From Puccinia triticina (Eukaryota; Basidiomycota; Pucciniomycetes; Pucciniales; Pucciniaceae), in contig NC_070571.1 of assembly GCF_026914185.1 (NCBI RefSeq), positions 4,526,001 to 4,590,000 on the forward strand: a stretch of 64,000 nt of DNA, given 5' to 3'. Under the pieces are notes generated by a model. It was given only the letters and a program-made list of their open reading frames with translations. It made no database searches and was not told the DNA's origin. Positions 45,401 through 55,446 of the stretch are shown here, in pieces (within the stretch, counting starts at the first letter, position 1; every line of letters starts with the position of its first letter). Made by a program: the position numbers and the translations under genes.

Positions 45401-47576
45401 CTTTCATCCAGATCCTAAGTTACGCTTCATATTGTACGTCAAAGCGTGCATGGAAGGAATAGGAGCAGCATTGCACCAAATCCAAATAATTGATGATAAA
45501 CCTATTGAAGGGGCCATTTGCTTTATTTCCAGACAACTCAAAGACTCAGAAAAAAAGTATGGAGCTTCTCAACTAGAGTGTCTTTGTTTAGTCTGGGCCC
45601 TTGATAAGCTTTATTATTACTTAGATGGTTGTGAATTTGACGTCATCACAGATTGTATTGCACTAAGGTCTTTAGTCAATATGAAAACACCAAATAGACA
45701 CATGCTAAGATGGCAAATTTCCCTCCAAGAATGGCGTGGTTCTATGACTATAATTCACAGGGATGGTATTATCCATAAAAATGCTGATGGACTCTCTAGA
45801 TGGGCTCTTCCAAATAATTCAGATAATCCAGCCTATGATGCAGAAGATGAAGAAACAGCTGTTCCAGTTACATCTATCCTGCCTTTTCCCATGAGAATGT
45901 CTGAGTGTCTTGCTAATTGGGCCTTACCCAATGATGAAAATAATCCTGCCTTTGAAGAAGAGATTATTGATGACACTCAACCAATAATGGCAGTTTCTGT
46001 ATCAGGTTTAGCAAGCTCCTTCTGGGATTTGATTGAGAAAAGCTATGAGTCCAACAAAAACACAGCTATTCTTCTCCAGTTGCTTAAATCCAAACATTCA
46101 GATCAAGGTCTTGTAGAAAAACTTGAGGGAGTCTGGAAGAAGCATTTTTTAGAAGAAAGATTTGTACTCTTAGATGGTTTATTGTACCACAGAAGAGAAC
46201 ACAATTCTTCAGTAGTACTCATCTCAGATGATCACAAGAGTATTATTTTGAATGAATGTCATGACAGCATTACTGCTGGACACTTTTCCAAAGAAAGAAC
46301 CATCAACAGAGTACAAGGTTTGGCTTGGTGGCCTGAATGGCGAAACCAAGGTTCTCAGTACTGTGACTCCTGTGACAGATGTCAGAAAGCAAATAGGTCT
46401 ACAGGTAAAAAACTTGGTCTTTTACAAACTATTGAGGAGCCTAAAGGAAGATGGGAAGTCATTAACATGGACTTTGTTACGGCACTTCCCCCTGCAGGAT
46501 CAGAAAGCTATAATGCTGTCCTAGTAGTTTGTGACAGATTCTCCAAGAGAGCCAGATTCTTACCATGTTATAAGGATAGTAGTGCTATGGACATAGCTTT
46601 GGTTTTCTGGAACAACATTGTTAGTGATGTTGGTTGTCCTAGAGTAATTATTAGTGACAGAGATCCAAAATTTACGTCAGACTTCTGGCAAAATTTGTTT
46701 GAAATCCTTGGAACCAAATTGGCATTTTCAACTGCTTACCACCCTCAAACAGATGGTTTGGCTGAAAGGATGATCCAAACTTTAGAGGATATGATTAGGA
46801 GATATTGTGCCTATGGAGTAGATTTCAAGACCAGTGATGGATATACACATGACTGGGTATCTCTTTTGCCTGCTCTAAAATTTGCTTATAATTCAAGCAA
46901 ACATTCCACAACAGGAATCACTCCTTTTGAGCTTGAAAGAGGTTGGATCCCAAATATGCCTAAGGATTTCTTGCTCTCTAAAACCATTGCTTTACACCCT
47001 AGCTCTGAGTGTTTCCAGAAAATGATGTTTCAAGCAGGAGAACAAGCAGCTACATGTGTTAAAGAAGCAACTGAATACAACAAAGAACGCTGGGATAAGA
47101 CCCATAAAGACCATAACCTAGAAATAGGAGACAGAGTTCTTATCTCAACTGTAAACTTTAGCAACCTGGGAGGACCAAGAAAGTTAAAAGATGCTTTTAT
47201 TGGCCCTTTTGTTATTAAAGGCTTTCATGGGAGAAATGCTGTAGAAGTTATTTTGTCTGAAGAATTTAATCAGAGACACCCTACTTTTCCAATTAGCTTG
47301 TGTAAAAAGTACATTGACCCTGATAAAAACTCTGTGAGAACTTCTACAGTACCAGTTGTTCCACCAATTGAAGTGGACCAAAGTTCAAAATTGCCCCTCA
47401 AAATTTTAAAAGAAAAGACTGTAAGAAAGCAAGGAAAAGATTGCAAGTTGTTTTTAGTGAGGTTCAAGAATAGCCAACCAGATGAAGATCTATGGCTAAA
47501 ACCTGAAAATATCAACAACAGCCAAGTCTTGCTTAGACAATTTAGAGCTTCCAAAAGGTCTAAAAATTCCTCTTGA
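42471..47576 (+). CDS. Element B gag-pol polyprotein, uninterrupted frame
   Basis: One frame of about 1701 codons. In order: coiled-coil N-terminus, capsid-like region (about 205-400), zinc knuckle (about 419-433), protease LLDSGAF (about 502), RT with MDVLKGFHQ and YIDD (about 841), RNase H (about 985-1110), integrase HHCC (about 1262) and DDE (MDF about 1334, DRD about 1394, AERMIQ about 1431), then a chromodomain-like C-terminus. Oddities: the knuckle reads [14 protein letters not shown], so its first Cys is Phe (TTT for TGT). RNase H reads LYVKACMEG where element A has LYVDASMTG, so the first catalytic Asp is Lys (residue 991, 45441-45443). The frame begins at TTG, is open upstream to 42384, and has no ATG before about residue 107 (42789), so the start is uncertain. 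Although unbroken, the copy is probably defective. Confidence 0.92.
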   Translation: MKPLSEQTPLKNSHNNSLDFLPPSNLTAQSSRDKGKNVEKCHSVELPPAVGTSNSHKNPEQICSCHKRISELKFEHELLKEVNDKLDFLVEIGEQPIKDINERIFSMEKKNEERFSTLLDKLEELKTLSTTLANKPSAPSSNVNVNPSTFFPGLTPQAMPRQQEKENFFNVNQTKTEMDPGRLNELFEIPATTPHPQMTARQDISQESSKVILQGLSKMEAWPTFSGEGEYNHVDFIEWIDTIQQDSRIEDIVITSKLKNMFPGVAHAWFSSVRSMVGDKPWSFWKDAINQKYGTPAWRRRLLIIYQKDKFVPGTTPAATWVTRQYKRIMACEPQTNHESLMFKLLTQMEGDVSFAAQNAMKDNQTLTSLINALEDIAEYTNIGKRKPGYMQNGKTYSHPNGSDKNKDNSTKSNAEVKFYSCDKTGHTSRNCPKNSKKVAAIGDEDDTENPEADSESDSGNQKADPNVLCVIPNTLDYFITPISGSNKIVSMTCRGKTCKVLLDSGAFKSVVGQNYLSKFCPDWEKFVISKSYDKFHSCSDKLNTLGIVKVHLKFGNYVFPTDFIVIENAVVNYFIIGNDYLSHFKISIMNDSGSYFKIGTDNFKHQFVKDKNSVVAITQSSQEAFTQEVIESSKINVKLSEIQRKQLLQLLFDNKSAFATIEEPFGAIKGHEVKTLSIDRPYPPVLRKAPYPASPRSREALEEHIQALLKLKVIRKVGANELVDITTPVIIAWHNNKSRLVGDFRALNTYTNPDRYPMPKIMESLSKLHNSKYITCMDVLKGFHQNVIHPDSRQFLRIVCHLGVFEYLRMTFGIKNAPSHFQRMMDNEFANELNQLWLIIYIDDIIVFSDNWNDHLCRLKIFLNKVTRMNMKISLSKCQFGFSVFKALAHIVSGLSLGIDKYRVAAVLLKPIPQNLKEMQMFLGFAGYYRLHNQNFGAMASSLYKLCSPSVVFEMTAERVAAYEAIKFALTNAPLLFHPDPKLRFILYVKACMEGIGAALHQIQIIDDKPIEGAICFISRQLKDSEKKYGASQLECLCLVWALDKLYYYLDGCEFDVITDCIALRSLVNMKTPNRHMLRWQISLQEWRGSMTIIHRDGIIHKNADGLSRWALPNNSDNPAYDAEDEETAVPVTSILPFPMRMSECLANWALPNDENNPAFEEEIIDDTQPIMAVSVSGLASSFWDLIEKSYESNKNTAILLQLLKSKHSDQGLVEKLEGVWKKHFLEERFVLLDGLLYHRREHNSSVVLISDDHKSIILNECHDSITAGHFSKERTINRVQGLAWWPEWRNQGSQYCDSCDRCQKANRSTGKKLGLLQTIEEPKGRWEVINMDFVTALPPAGSESYNAVLVVCDRFSKRARFLPCYKDSSAMDIALVFWNNIVSDVGCPRVIISDRDPKFTSDFWQNLFEILGTKLAFSTAYHPQTDGLAERMIQTLEDMIRRYCAYGVDFKTSDGYTHDWVSLLPALKFAYNSSKHSTTGITPFELERGWIPNMPKDFLLSKTIALHPSSECFQKMMFQAGEQAATCVKEATEYNKERWDKTHKDHNLEIGDRVLISTVNFSNLGGPRKLKDAFIGPFVIKGFHGRNAVEVILSEEFNQRHPTFPISLCKKYIDPDKNSVRTSTVPVVPPIEVDQSSKLPLKILKEKTVRKQGKDCKLFLVRFKNSQPDEDLWLKPENINNSQVLLRQFRASKRSKNSS

Positions 47577-47581
47577 AGAGT

Positions 47582-47602
47582 AATTTTTTTGGTGGGGGCG
47601 AA
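47582..47602 (+). other. Element B polypurine tract
   Basis: A T-run and GGTGGGGGCGAA lie directly before the 3' LTR start TGTCAGAC. Confidence 0.8.
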
Positions 47603-48451
47603 TGTCAGACACTGAGACACTAAGTCCATGTGTCTACAATGTTTAGGACATGTCTTATAACCTAATGGTTAAAGACTTCTTTAATAATTGACTCTTGTAC
47701 ATGAAGTCAAGAGTTCAATTCCCTGTCATTACATTAATTATGTCCCTTTTCTTCCTATGTACTATTATTATGTACTTATTACATATTTCACATTCTTTTG
47801 AATATGTAATTAAACCTTATTTCACACTGATTACATATTTGTACATACAGAGAGAGATAATCTTATCTCTCTGTGTATTTATCCTGATTAAGCTCAAAGT
47901 ATGTACAAATGGGGAGATTACATACCCATTTATGTAAATCCCCTTCTGAATTCCGTGATCACTCCTCCTTGGAGTTAAGGATCTCTCAGGACCTTGACTC
48001 AAAGGAGGGAGCTGATCCCTGCAATATAAAAAGGGAGGTCTCTCACCTGTAGAGATTCTCCCACCAAGATTATTGCCATACAAACCCGTGTACCTTACTG
48101 AAAATACAGTGAGTGGGGTTTTTACATAGTCTACTAACCATCTTCTTCCTTTACAGCCCTTTCTCTCTCTTCGTGTATCTCTACCCTAGGTACAGGTGTT
48201 ATTATCACACCTGTAACCTAGAAGATAAGTGAGTTCCTCCTTATACCGCAACGGCGCTTGGCTTGATTTTCGCCGCGTCCCCTTACACACGTAAGGGTGC
48301 CAGTCCCTCCGCCTCTCGGCGTTGAGTTGGACTTTATTCCACTGGCTTTCCAGCTATAGTGTGACCATTCTCCGCTTGCCGCTACTTCTCCGCCGCGGCC
48401 CACGAGCTAAAACCCATCAGAGTTACGTCACATAAGAGACGAACCCTGACA
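47603..48451 (+). repeat. Element B 3' LTR (intact)
   Basis: 849 bp, TGTCAGAC...CCCTGACA. It serves as the reference that shows where the Helitron cut the other LTR (47887|47888). It holds the Pol III-like box pair at 47658-47668 and 47713-47721. Confidence 0.95.
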
Positions 48452-48456
48452 CTGGT

Positions 48457-48795
48457 GGCGGCCTCACTTGGAGCGTCTGCGTCTGTGGCTGCGGCTGCAA
48501 AGGAGTTCCTTGGTAATGTTGGCTCTCTAGGCGCGGCTGGGATTGATGTTGAGGTTGAAACTGAGCCTGTTTGGAGGGGATAGGACCCTGGAACTCCTGC
48601 GCTACAGCTCGTAGTTGAGAACCCGTGGGTTCCGGCGTTGGCGTCGCTAGAATGGGTTGCTGACTGGCGTGCAGCACTGTGGCTAGCTGCGAATGAGGCC
48701 GGGATACTTGCGCCGTGGAGTTCTGCGGACCTAGGCCGTTGTTCTGGTTCATTAGAGAGGCTTCCAGGTTGTGTAGCTCGTCTCTGGGTATCCAT
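48457..48795 (-). CDS. Element A gag-pol N-terminus (overlapping frame)
   Basis: Begins ATG (MDTQRRATQP) at 48795 on the minus strand. It continues across the removed element B (ADAPSEAATSFYTARGG) into the gag-pol frame at 8422. The region is also read in another frame by ORF1, so about 620 nt are open in two frames. Whether this ATG is used, or gag-pol is reached by frameshifting from ORF1, cannot be told from sequence. Confidence 0.55.
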
Positions 48796-49970
48796 TCTTG
48801 ACAGAGACGGATACCATCGTTCCTCCCAACTAGTTCTATTATCATCTCCTGCGTCATAGAGGCTTGGGAGAGGAGGCGCCTCATGGTTAACGTGTTCTGC
48901 GCCTCCCTGGCGCGAACAAATAGGTCGAATTGTTCGTTGAACATGCTGATGAGGCTGGAAAGCTCTTCCTCTTCCGGGATAAGGTCCATGGGACCGGAGG
49001 ACGCCTCCCGTCGAGGGCTCTGAGTGTACGGAATGAGGGCTAGATTGGGCGGCGCCGTTGATCTCATGCCCTCTGGGTTGGTAGGCTGGGAGGGCGGTTG
49101 ACTCGTCGGAGGAAGGTTCACCGTCAAGTCTATCTGTTCCCTGTCAATAGGCCGCGGAACTGGCGTGGATCTGCTCGACGCTAGGGCTATGGATGTTTCC
49201 CTCGGCTGGTATAGGGCTGGAGGGATCCCGGTATCTGGGGGGAGCAGCTCCTCTTCCGGGAGCTTGAGGAAATCCTCCTGTAGTTCCAGCAAGACTGCTT
49301 CTAGCCCTTTGAAGCCGTTCTTTGGCGGCTGGGCTAAGGCGGTACCGGTGGCGGAGCTCTTCGGAGAGGTCTCGGCCATTTCTAAGGTGAGGAGGCATGA
49401 TGATTATGTGTAAGAAGGGAGGGTAATTAAGCAATAAAAATGAGGATTAAGAGTTGTTCAAGGTTAAATACCTGAAGATTTGGATTTAGCGGAAATCCTT
49501 TTGCTTTTCCTAGTAGTAGAGGACGCTTTCTTCTTGTTTTCTCTTGCGCTTGACTTTGCTGAGGGATTAGAAGTCCACTCGGCTATGTTGACGGGAGCTA
49601 CGGTCTTCTTTCGGCGAGTTTTTGGAGCACTGGCAGTAGCTATGGGCGTCCAAGAGGTACTACTGATCAAGTTACTGTTGCGGGGATGTGCTACTACTTT
49701 GTCGTCGTAGTTTTCTTTGTCTGCGCTAGTCTGCGCCGTCAAGAATTTTTTTGCGGTCAACTGCGGTAATTGTAGATAAGAAGCAGGAGAATCTTTTGAG
49801 CGCACTCCTTTTTTCGCTATCTCTTCTTGATCCGAAGATATAGAGGGTTCTGGGGAGGATAAGTCCGATGAAGGGATAAATAGCGGCGCGGAGGAGTCGC
49901 AATTCTGCACTTTCACGAGTACACAGTGCGTAAAAAAAAATTTCAAGGGTTCAGTTAGGAAATTTATCAA
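48457..49970 (-). CDS. Element A ORF1, N-terminal part (probably spliced)
   Basis: Exon 1 (49970-49465) is rich in Ser/Lys/Arg and ends with a basic tail (KSKRISAKSKSS). A GTATTT-TTAG intron of about 81 nt at phase 1 joins it in frame to ...EMAETSPKSSA (exon 2 from about 49383). Exon 2 has a helical segment (LSSLISMFNEQFDLFVRAREAQN) and a Pro/Gln-rich C-terminal part. The frame crosses the element B insertion point (VRPPPASIPRE) and ends at 8140. Total about 585 codons. It has no zinc knuckle and no similarity I recognise. The gag knuckle is in the other frame, so this looks like an extra ORF upstream of gag-pol. Confidence 0.6.
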
Positions 49971-50141
49971 TATAAAAGTAATTTTGGATAATTTTAGAAG
50001 AATTTTAGCGTTAGTAGGATATGTAGAAAATTTTTTAAAGTGAATTTTTCGAATTTTTTAAGAGTTTTTTGTTTGATTTGGTCAGGATGATCAGTCCTTT
50101 GGCTTTATAGCAGTCTAGAATTATGAAAGGTGAGTAATTTT

Positions 50142-50157
50142 CCCGATGAGGCCCCCA
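50142..50157 (-). other. Element A primer-binding site
   Basis: On the minus strand TGGGGGCCTCATCGGG begins 2 nt inside the 5' LTR end. It would pair with a tRNA ending CCCGATGAGGCCCCCA. Confidence 0.75.
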
Positions 50158-50159
50158 AT

Positions 50160-51126
50160 TGTGAGCCTGAGTCTCTATAGTGACAACAGGACACAAGAAA
50201 TGGAGGGGGCAATAGTTGGATTTCTTGGGATAAAGAAACTACAACTATAAGAGAAAAAGAGGAAGAGAGAGAGAAACCAAGCAGGATAAGGAAAAAGAGG
50301 AGTACTAGGTTATTCTAGTGGGAATGCACGTCCACTGGCAATGCTACTCTTCTTAAGAGTGCTGCTAATCTGTGCTAGAAGTGCCACAGCTTCCTCTCAG
50401 GAGGGTATCTGGATTAGATAAGTTTAATCCAGCCACAATTTTTTAGCTTCCTTCTGGATAGTCAAGGTTCTTAAAGGGAAACCTGAGGGACAGCCCTGAA
50501 CCTAGATTTTGAGGCAAAGGCCAAATGATAATAAGGGACAGCCCTGTGATCAAGATAGAGGCAAAGGCCTGTGGATTTAGAGGGACAGCCCTGTGATCAA
50601 GAAGAAGGCAAAACCAGAAGAAAGAGCAAATCAAGAAAGACACAGAGTTGTACCTCTGAGATAAACAAGGTTCAGTGAAAGAGGTTACTTACTGTCAATA
50701 TCCTAGGCGCCTGTGACGGTAGGTATACTGGGAGTATAGTAGGCTCTTTGGTGGTGATCCTGGAGTTATCTGGGTGGTGGTTCTGGTGTGCTGAAGTCTG
50801 TAGATCCGCCTCAGGCAAGGGGGATCCTGACTACAAAGATTTTCACAGTTTGCTTATGTAATTTACATATGTACATGTGGTTTGGCGCGCCTGGTAGCGC
50901 TGACACGTCACAACTGCGCAAGCGCGCCACAACTCAATAACTCAGGGAAGGAGTATGGTTACAATGAATTGATAAGTTGTAACTAGGATTAAAATTGCAT
51001 GAGAAAACAGAATATGAAGTCAAAACAAGTTTATCTCTTAAGATGAAAAAGATATAAAGTAATTTATATGTAACAAAGGTAGAACAGGCAGCTTTTAGGT
51101 CAGCTGTGATGACTCTAAGGCTGACA
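50160..51126 (-). repeat. Element A 5' LTR (right copy)
   Basis: 967 bp, paired with 1574-2540. It is followed immediately by the target duplication CCGGT (51127-51131). Confidence 0.93.
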
Positions 51127-51211
51127 CCGGTCAACAAGAGGAGGTGTGAGTCCCTGAATGGCCGGTAAAGACTGGTCATCAAGAGGAGTAGCACCTCCCC
51201 TCAATGACCGG
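51127..51211. repeat. ACCGGT minisatellite (middle block)
   Basis: Continues the array interrupted by element A and ends at the left edge of the putative solo LTR. Confidence 0.8.
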
Positions 51212-52144
51212 TGTAAGACTCAAAAGTGTTCCTGAGAACCTTTTGCTGAATGGAGAAGGGGATGATGGAGGTGCAAACTCTGCCCTTCCATGCTATCAGT
51301 CAACAAGACCCACCAAGCTAAGCTTGGCAAGTTTTAATCAAATGATAGGTCTGGTCTAGTTCCAGATGAAGTTGTTCAATGACAGGTATGTGAGAGTTGA
51401 GAGTGAGTTCAGTAGTTATTTGCAAATATGAGGGTTGTGGTGAGGTATAGATGTGATGGTAAGTGTGAAGGTGGTATGTAAATAACTGGGGAGTACTGAG
51501 CTGAGGAGCTGACAACTGGGGAGGAGAGAGCTCCTTATATAGACAGAAGTGGAGCCCCAGAGGGCTTGTGGGTTAGGGTTTCAGCTGATCTGGACAACAG
51601 GGTGAGGGATTTTAGCTGGTGGGAGTAGATACAAATGATGTCATACTGTGTCAGGGGTACATAAATGATGTCATAAGAATGCAGTAGGGCCGCATGAAGG
51701 CTGCGTAAAGTGACCGTAGACTGCATGATTTGACAGGTGGATGCAGGGGGTGCATAAATGAAGTCTGAGGCTGCAGAGTCAGTGTGTGATGACATCATAA
51801 TATGGAAATAGAAGAGTACTTGATAATATGTAATGACTATAGTCTGATGGGGAGATGTATGCTTGTATCCTGTGATGTTTATAAGCATAATACTGTGATC
51901 CTTGACTTGAGGCTTGTGACAGGCTGGTGACTGGGTATGCTGAACGTGTGATGGGTGTCCATTGTCCAAGGGCCTGTAGGTTCCAATCCAGAGGGGCTCC
52001 AGTGACGCTTCCAGTGGTGACTAGGGGTAAAATTGGCTGTAGAATCCATTTCTGGGGTCCATTTGATGGTATCTTGAGGCCTAGTATGAGTAATTATGTG
52101 GCATAGAAAAAACTTTTTATTTTTCCACTTTTCCGTCTACCACA
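51212..52144. mobile_element. Probable solo LTR of another element
   Basis: 933 bp starting TGTAAGACTC and ending CTACCACA, with CCGG on both sides (51208-51211 and 52145-52148) and minisatellite on both flanks. Open-frame traces are short. A TATA-like string (CTTATATAGA) lies near 51534. No second copy occurs in the window, so the LTR identity rests on its ends and the interrupted array. Confidence 0.55.
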
Positions 52145-52441
52145 CCGGTACAAACTGGTCATCCAGAGAAGTTGTTAGCACCTCCTCTCAATGACAAGTC
52201 AGACCAGTCATCAAGAGGAGATGTTATTCCCCTTGATGTCTGGCACAGACCGGTCATCAAGAGGAGATGTCACTCCCCTCAATGACCGGTGATGGCCGGT
52301 CATCAAGAGGAGGTTATATTACACTTGATGACCAGTCTGTGCCGGTCATTGGGAGGTGTGACTGATGACCGGTCCATGCCGGTCATTGAGAGGTGTGAGT
52401 CCCCTCAATAACCAGTCCGACCAATCATTGAGAGGTGTGAT
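52145..52441. repeat. ACCGGT minisatellite (right block)
   Basis: Same units as 1185-1573, with GACCGGTC and AAGAGGAG/TTGAGAGG segments. Confidence 0.85.
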
Positions 52442-52790
52442 TGCTGTGGGCACTCCAAAAAAAAGGAGATTTGGAGTGCACCCCAATGCACTCCCTTTGG
52501 TATTTGGCAGCTGGAGTGCAAAGCCAAATTCCTTCACTGAAAAGGTGAAGTGCTTGGGCTTGCACTCCATTTTTTTTGGAGTGCATCTAGCTGCACTCCC
52601 CTGTATTGGTCAATCTTGGAGTACCTAGTTGTGTACTCCAATAAACATGGAGTGCCCATCTGGGGACTCCATGTTTTGGGAGTACAAAATCAAGGCACTC
52701 CAACTTTTTTGGAGTGCTGGCTCCCCAAAGCCAAAAATGGGGAGTGCACAAAGTAAAAGTTTGGAGTGCATTTAGGCTGACACCTTTCTT
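52442..52790. repeat. GGAGTGCA/TGCACTCC-rich repeat
   Basis: About a dozen GGAGTGC or GCACTCC octamers alternate in both orientations with T-rich linkers (CCATTTTTTTTGGAG). It resembles a fold-back MITE. The ends are not defined well enough to give a target duplication. Confidence 0.55.
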
Positions 52791-52887
52791 TTTGAGGGGC
52801 TGGGTACCCAAACGCTGAAGTCTCAGCAGGTGAAAAGTCCCCGGGGTGGGCTATGGGGGTAGCAGGTGCCTTTTTTTGGATCAATAT

Positions 52888-53862
52888 TAGAGATTGCCCG
52901 TGGGTACCCGTGGGGGGTACCCGGTATCCGTGGGCGGGTACCCGCCAGCCCTTGGCGGGTACCCACCCGCGGGTGTGCGGGTCCGGGTATGTAAATTTTG
53001 GATGGCGGGTACCCGTCCAGGTACCCGCTCCAAAAGGTCTGGAGACAAGCAGTCGCGGACAACCTTTTGCAGCGTGATCATGGCCCCCGTAACCTAACCC
53101 TCTCGGTGTCCAGCACATGCTGGACACCAAGAGGGCATACACTCTTGATGTCCGGCACAGACCGGACATCGAGAGGGTGTATGTATGCCCTCTCAATGTC
53201 CGGTATTTGCTGGACACCGAGGGGGCATACACTCTCGATGTCCGGCACAGAGGGGACATCGGGAGGGTGTATGTACATATGCCCTCTCGATGTCCGGTCT
53301 GTGCTGGACACCGAGAGGGCATACACTCTTGATGTCCGGCCCAGACCGGACATCGAGAATTCACACGCAGACATCCCTCTCGATATCCGGCCCAGACCGC
53401 GCACCGAGAGGGTATATACACCCTCGATGACGGTCTATGCCGGCTTCGAGGGTGGTGTAAACTCTTGGTCCGGCACAGACCGGACATTGGGAGGGTAAAC
53501 ACACACCCTCTTGATGTCCGTCTGTGCCATCGAGACTGTATGCCCTCTCGGTGTCCAGCACAGACCGGACATCGAGAGGGCATATGTACATACACCCTCC
53601 CGATGTCCGCTCTGTGCCGGACATCGAGAGGGTATATGCACCCTTGATGACCGGCCTGTGTCGGTCATCAAGAGGTTACACCACCCTCGAAGCTGGCATA
53701 GACCGGCTAGAGGGTTGAATCGTAGGTGGTACCCGTGATACCCGCCACGGGTACCGCCGGTACCCGCCCTACGGGTTCCGGGTCCGGGTATCTAAATATG
53801 CCCAAAATGACCGCAGGTACCCGTACCCGCCACGGGTACCCGGGTCCACTCGGTGATCTCTA
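52888..53862. mobile_element. hAT-like non-autonomous element carrying a minisatellite
   Basis: Ends TAGAGAT (52888) and ATCTCTA (53862) are inverted repeats and fit the hAT YARNG start. They are flanked by 8-bp duplications ATCAATAT (52880-52887) and ATTAATAT (53863-53870), 7 of 8 matching. Just inside both ends are GGGTACCCG-rich blocks. The interior (53100-53700) is a minisatellite. No transposase. Confidence 0.8.
53100..53700. repeat. CCGGACATCGAGAGGG minisatellite inside the hAT-like element
   Basis: Units of about 60 bp alternate TGTCCGGTCTGTGCCGGACA and CGAGAGGG...CCCTCTCG palindromes. This is the same two-palindrome design as the ACCGGT arrays outside, with a different core. Open frames across it on both strands are by-products of the repeat. 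Confidence 0.85.
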
Positions 53863-53870
53863 ATTAATAT

Positions 53871-54381
53871 TATGATTTTTTCTACATGATAAGGACACCT
53901 CCGAAAAATCCAAATTTTTTTGGAGAGGGCAGTTAAGACCCCCTCTTTTGATCCATCAAAAAGAAATTGGGGAAAATCCTCTCCTTCTTTTGTGGGAATT
54001 TGCTGTGCGCGAAGTATTTCTCCGCTTGCGAGCACAGCGGGCTCAACGTTGGGGGACGGTCAATTCTGTGCGCAAAGAGTTTTTTGCTGCTGCACAAAGT
54101 AGGTCCGTACATATATATTTCCCGGATTATATTGGTGCCAAACAGGGCCTTACTATTCAATATTCACCAGAGGATTATAATCCCAAAAATATAACTTGTT
54201 ATTTCTACCTTCTTCTTCTTGTTTTTGAAGTTAGGTTGACTATGTTGGCTAGAATAAACATCCTTGAAAAAGGTGCTGAAGACAAGAAGTTGTGGATGTT
54301 TGGCTGGATGTTCAAGGTTGCTGTTAGAAATGAAGATATCAGAATGCAAAATGTTTTCACATTGATGATCTAAAATATTTG
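53871..54381. other. No gene recognised
   Basis: About 500 bp between the hAT-like element and the end of the RING gene. A possible 3' UTR lies at its right edge. Confidence 0.45.
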
Positions 54382-55446
54382 TCAAAGTCTTATGCTGTAG
54401 CCCACGCTTCTACTTGAGCTCCCTGAAGTCTGCCTGGTGACCTGCTGGAAATCCCTCCGGTTTTGGTAATCATGTTCCCTTGCTGCAAAGAACCGCCCCA
54501 GATGACTCAAATCAGCCAGTTCATCTTCCAGACTCATATAATTACCCCATTCATGTGCCTATTTATCAAATCAAATCACATTTTTCAGACATCAAAGCCA
54601 ATACAAAATACCAGTTGATCTAGAACAGTATGCAGCTTACGCCTGTAGGGCTTGTGCCCAGCAGCGACTGGCCTAAAGATGCTTCCCTAAGAGGCATGAG
54701 AATGGTGGCGTAAATCACTCGCTCCTCCTCAGATCCACGCCCTGCAGCCAACTCTGGATCTTCTGCTCGGCAGGTAGGACATGTCACCTGATTTTTGCGC
54801 CATGTTTCTAGACAACTTCGATGAAAGATGTGAGTACAACTTGGCCATTTGAGGCGGCCATCCTGATCACCTAATTCTTCAAGACATATTACACATATAT
54901 CGTCTTGCTCCTAGAATCAGCACCCACATGATAGGAAACAGATGATTATTGTTTTACCTTCTTGTACGACCTTAGCATATTCTATTGTGAGATCAAATCC
55001 TTTGCTCACAGAATCTGCGCTTTGATTGACAGTACAAGTAGGACATAAAGATGCTTGATTGTATGAGGTATCCACCCAACCTTCATGGCCACATAATCTG
55101 GCTTCCAGCTGTTAGACACATCACTCCCATCATGAAAAAAAAAAACTATGAAATCTGGCAAATTTTTGCGGAATGCTCATGAAGAAAGACGGATATAACT
55201 GACAGGACTAGTAGTAGTAGCAGTCGACCCGAAAGGATTCAGCCATTTGACGCCCGACGTCCGATTTGAGCTGCGGGTAAATTTCTGCTTGAGTGATTGG
55301 AGTGATTGGCCGAATTTTCTAAGAGTATTTGACGAGCCTCCTTGCTCAAACGGAAGCCCATAAACGAGTCTTGCTATTAGTTGAAAAAGCTTTGGTGAGA
55401 AAGGAGAATAATCCAAATCAACAAAAAACGACATTTTTCCAATCAT
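54382..55446 (-). CDS. RING-H2 zinc-finger protein (putative E3 ubiquitin ligase)
   Basis: Four minus-strand exons, all phase 0: 55446-55204 (81 codons, MIGKMSFFVDLDYSPFS; donor GTCAGT is weak), 55108-55010 (LCGHEGWVD...LCPTC), 54910-54641 and 54558-54382 (stop 54382-54384); about 262 aa. Exon 3 holds the RING-H2 finger ICVICLEELG...CTHIFHRSCLETW...VTCPTCR, with all eight zinc ligands in the order C-C-C-H-H-C-C-C. The exon 2 motif CGHE...CPTC is a possible second, partial zinc site. RING-H2 proteins usually recruit E2 enzymes for ubiquitin transfer. No membrane segment or signal peptide is seen. The last exon is charged and Gln/Ser-rich. It is divergent from the gene at 56246. Confidence 0.8.

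Larger units (their letters stand above)
8423..48451 (+). mobile_element. Ty3-type LTR retrotransposon B (inserted in element A, split by a Helitron)
   Basis: The element begins TGTCAGAC at 8423 and ends CCCTGACA at 48451. It is flanked by the 5-bp duplication CTGGT (8418-8422 and 48452-48456). Its 5' LTR is in two pieces (8423-8707 and 41427-41990) because a Helitron sits inside it. The pieces sum to 849 bp, the same as the intact 3' LTR (47603-48451). A primer-binding site follows the 5' LTR and a polypurine tract precedes the 3' LTR. It carries one long gag-pol frame. Native length without the Helitron is 7310 bp. The LTRs differ at about eight positions (about 0.9 percent). Confidence 0.95.
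1574..51126 (-). mobile_element. Ty3-type LTR retrotransposon A (outermost, minus strand, split by nested insertions)
   Basis: Two 967-bp LTRs (1574-2540 and 50160-51126) with TG...CA ends flank everything between them. Both sit next to the same 5-bp target duplication CCGGT (1569-1573 and 51127-51131), and both flanks are the same minisatellite, so they are the two ends of one insertion. On the minus strand the order is 5' LTR (right), primer-binding site (50142-50157), ORF1, gag-pol, polypurine tract (2541-2556), 3' LTR (left). Element B (8423-48451) is inserted in the coding part with its own duplication CTGGT. Without B the element is about 9.5 kb. By eye the two LTRs differ at four positions, all within about 2371-2442 of the left copy. 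The polyprotein is broken in at least three places, so this copy cannot act alone. Confidence 0.93.

Noticed and set aside
48218..48403. Open frames within the LTRs of element B
   Set aside because: They occur identically in both LTRs and lack any protein signature.
52690..53738. Many overlapping open frames on both strands rich in 'SRCPVCAGHREG'-type peptides
   Set aside because: They are by-products of a minisatellite whose unit length keeps several frames open. Apparent Cys/His motifs are repeat translations.
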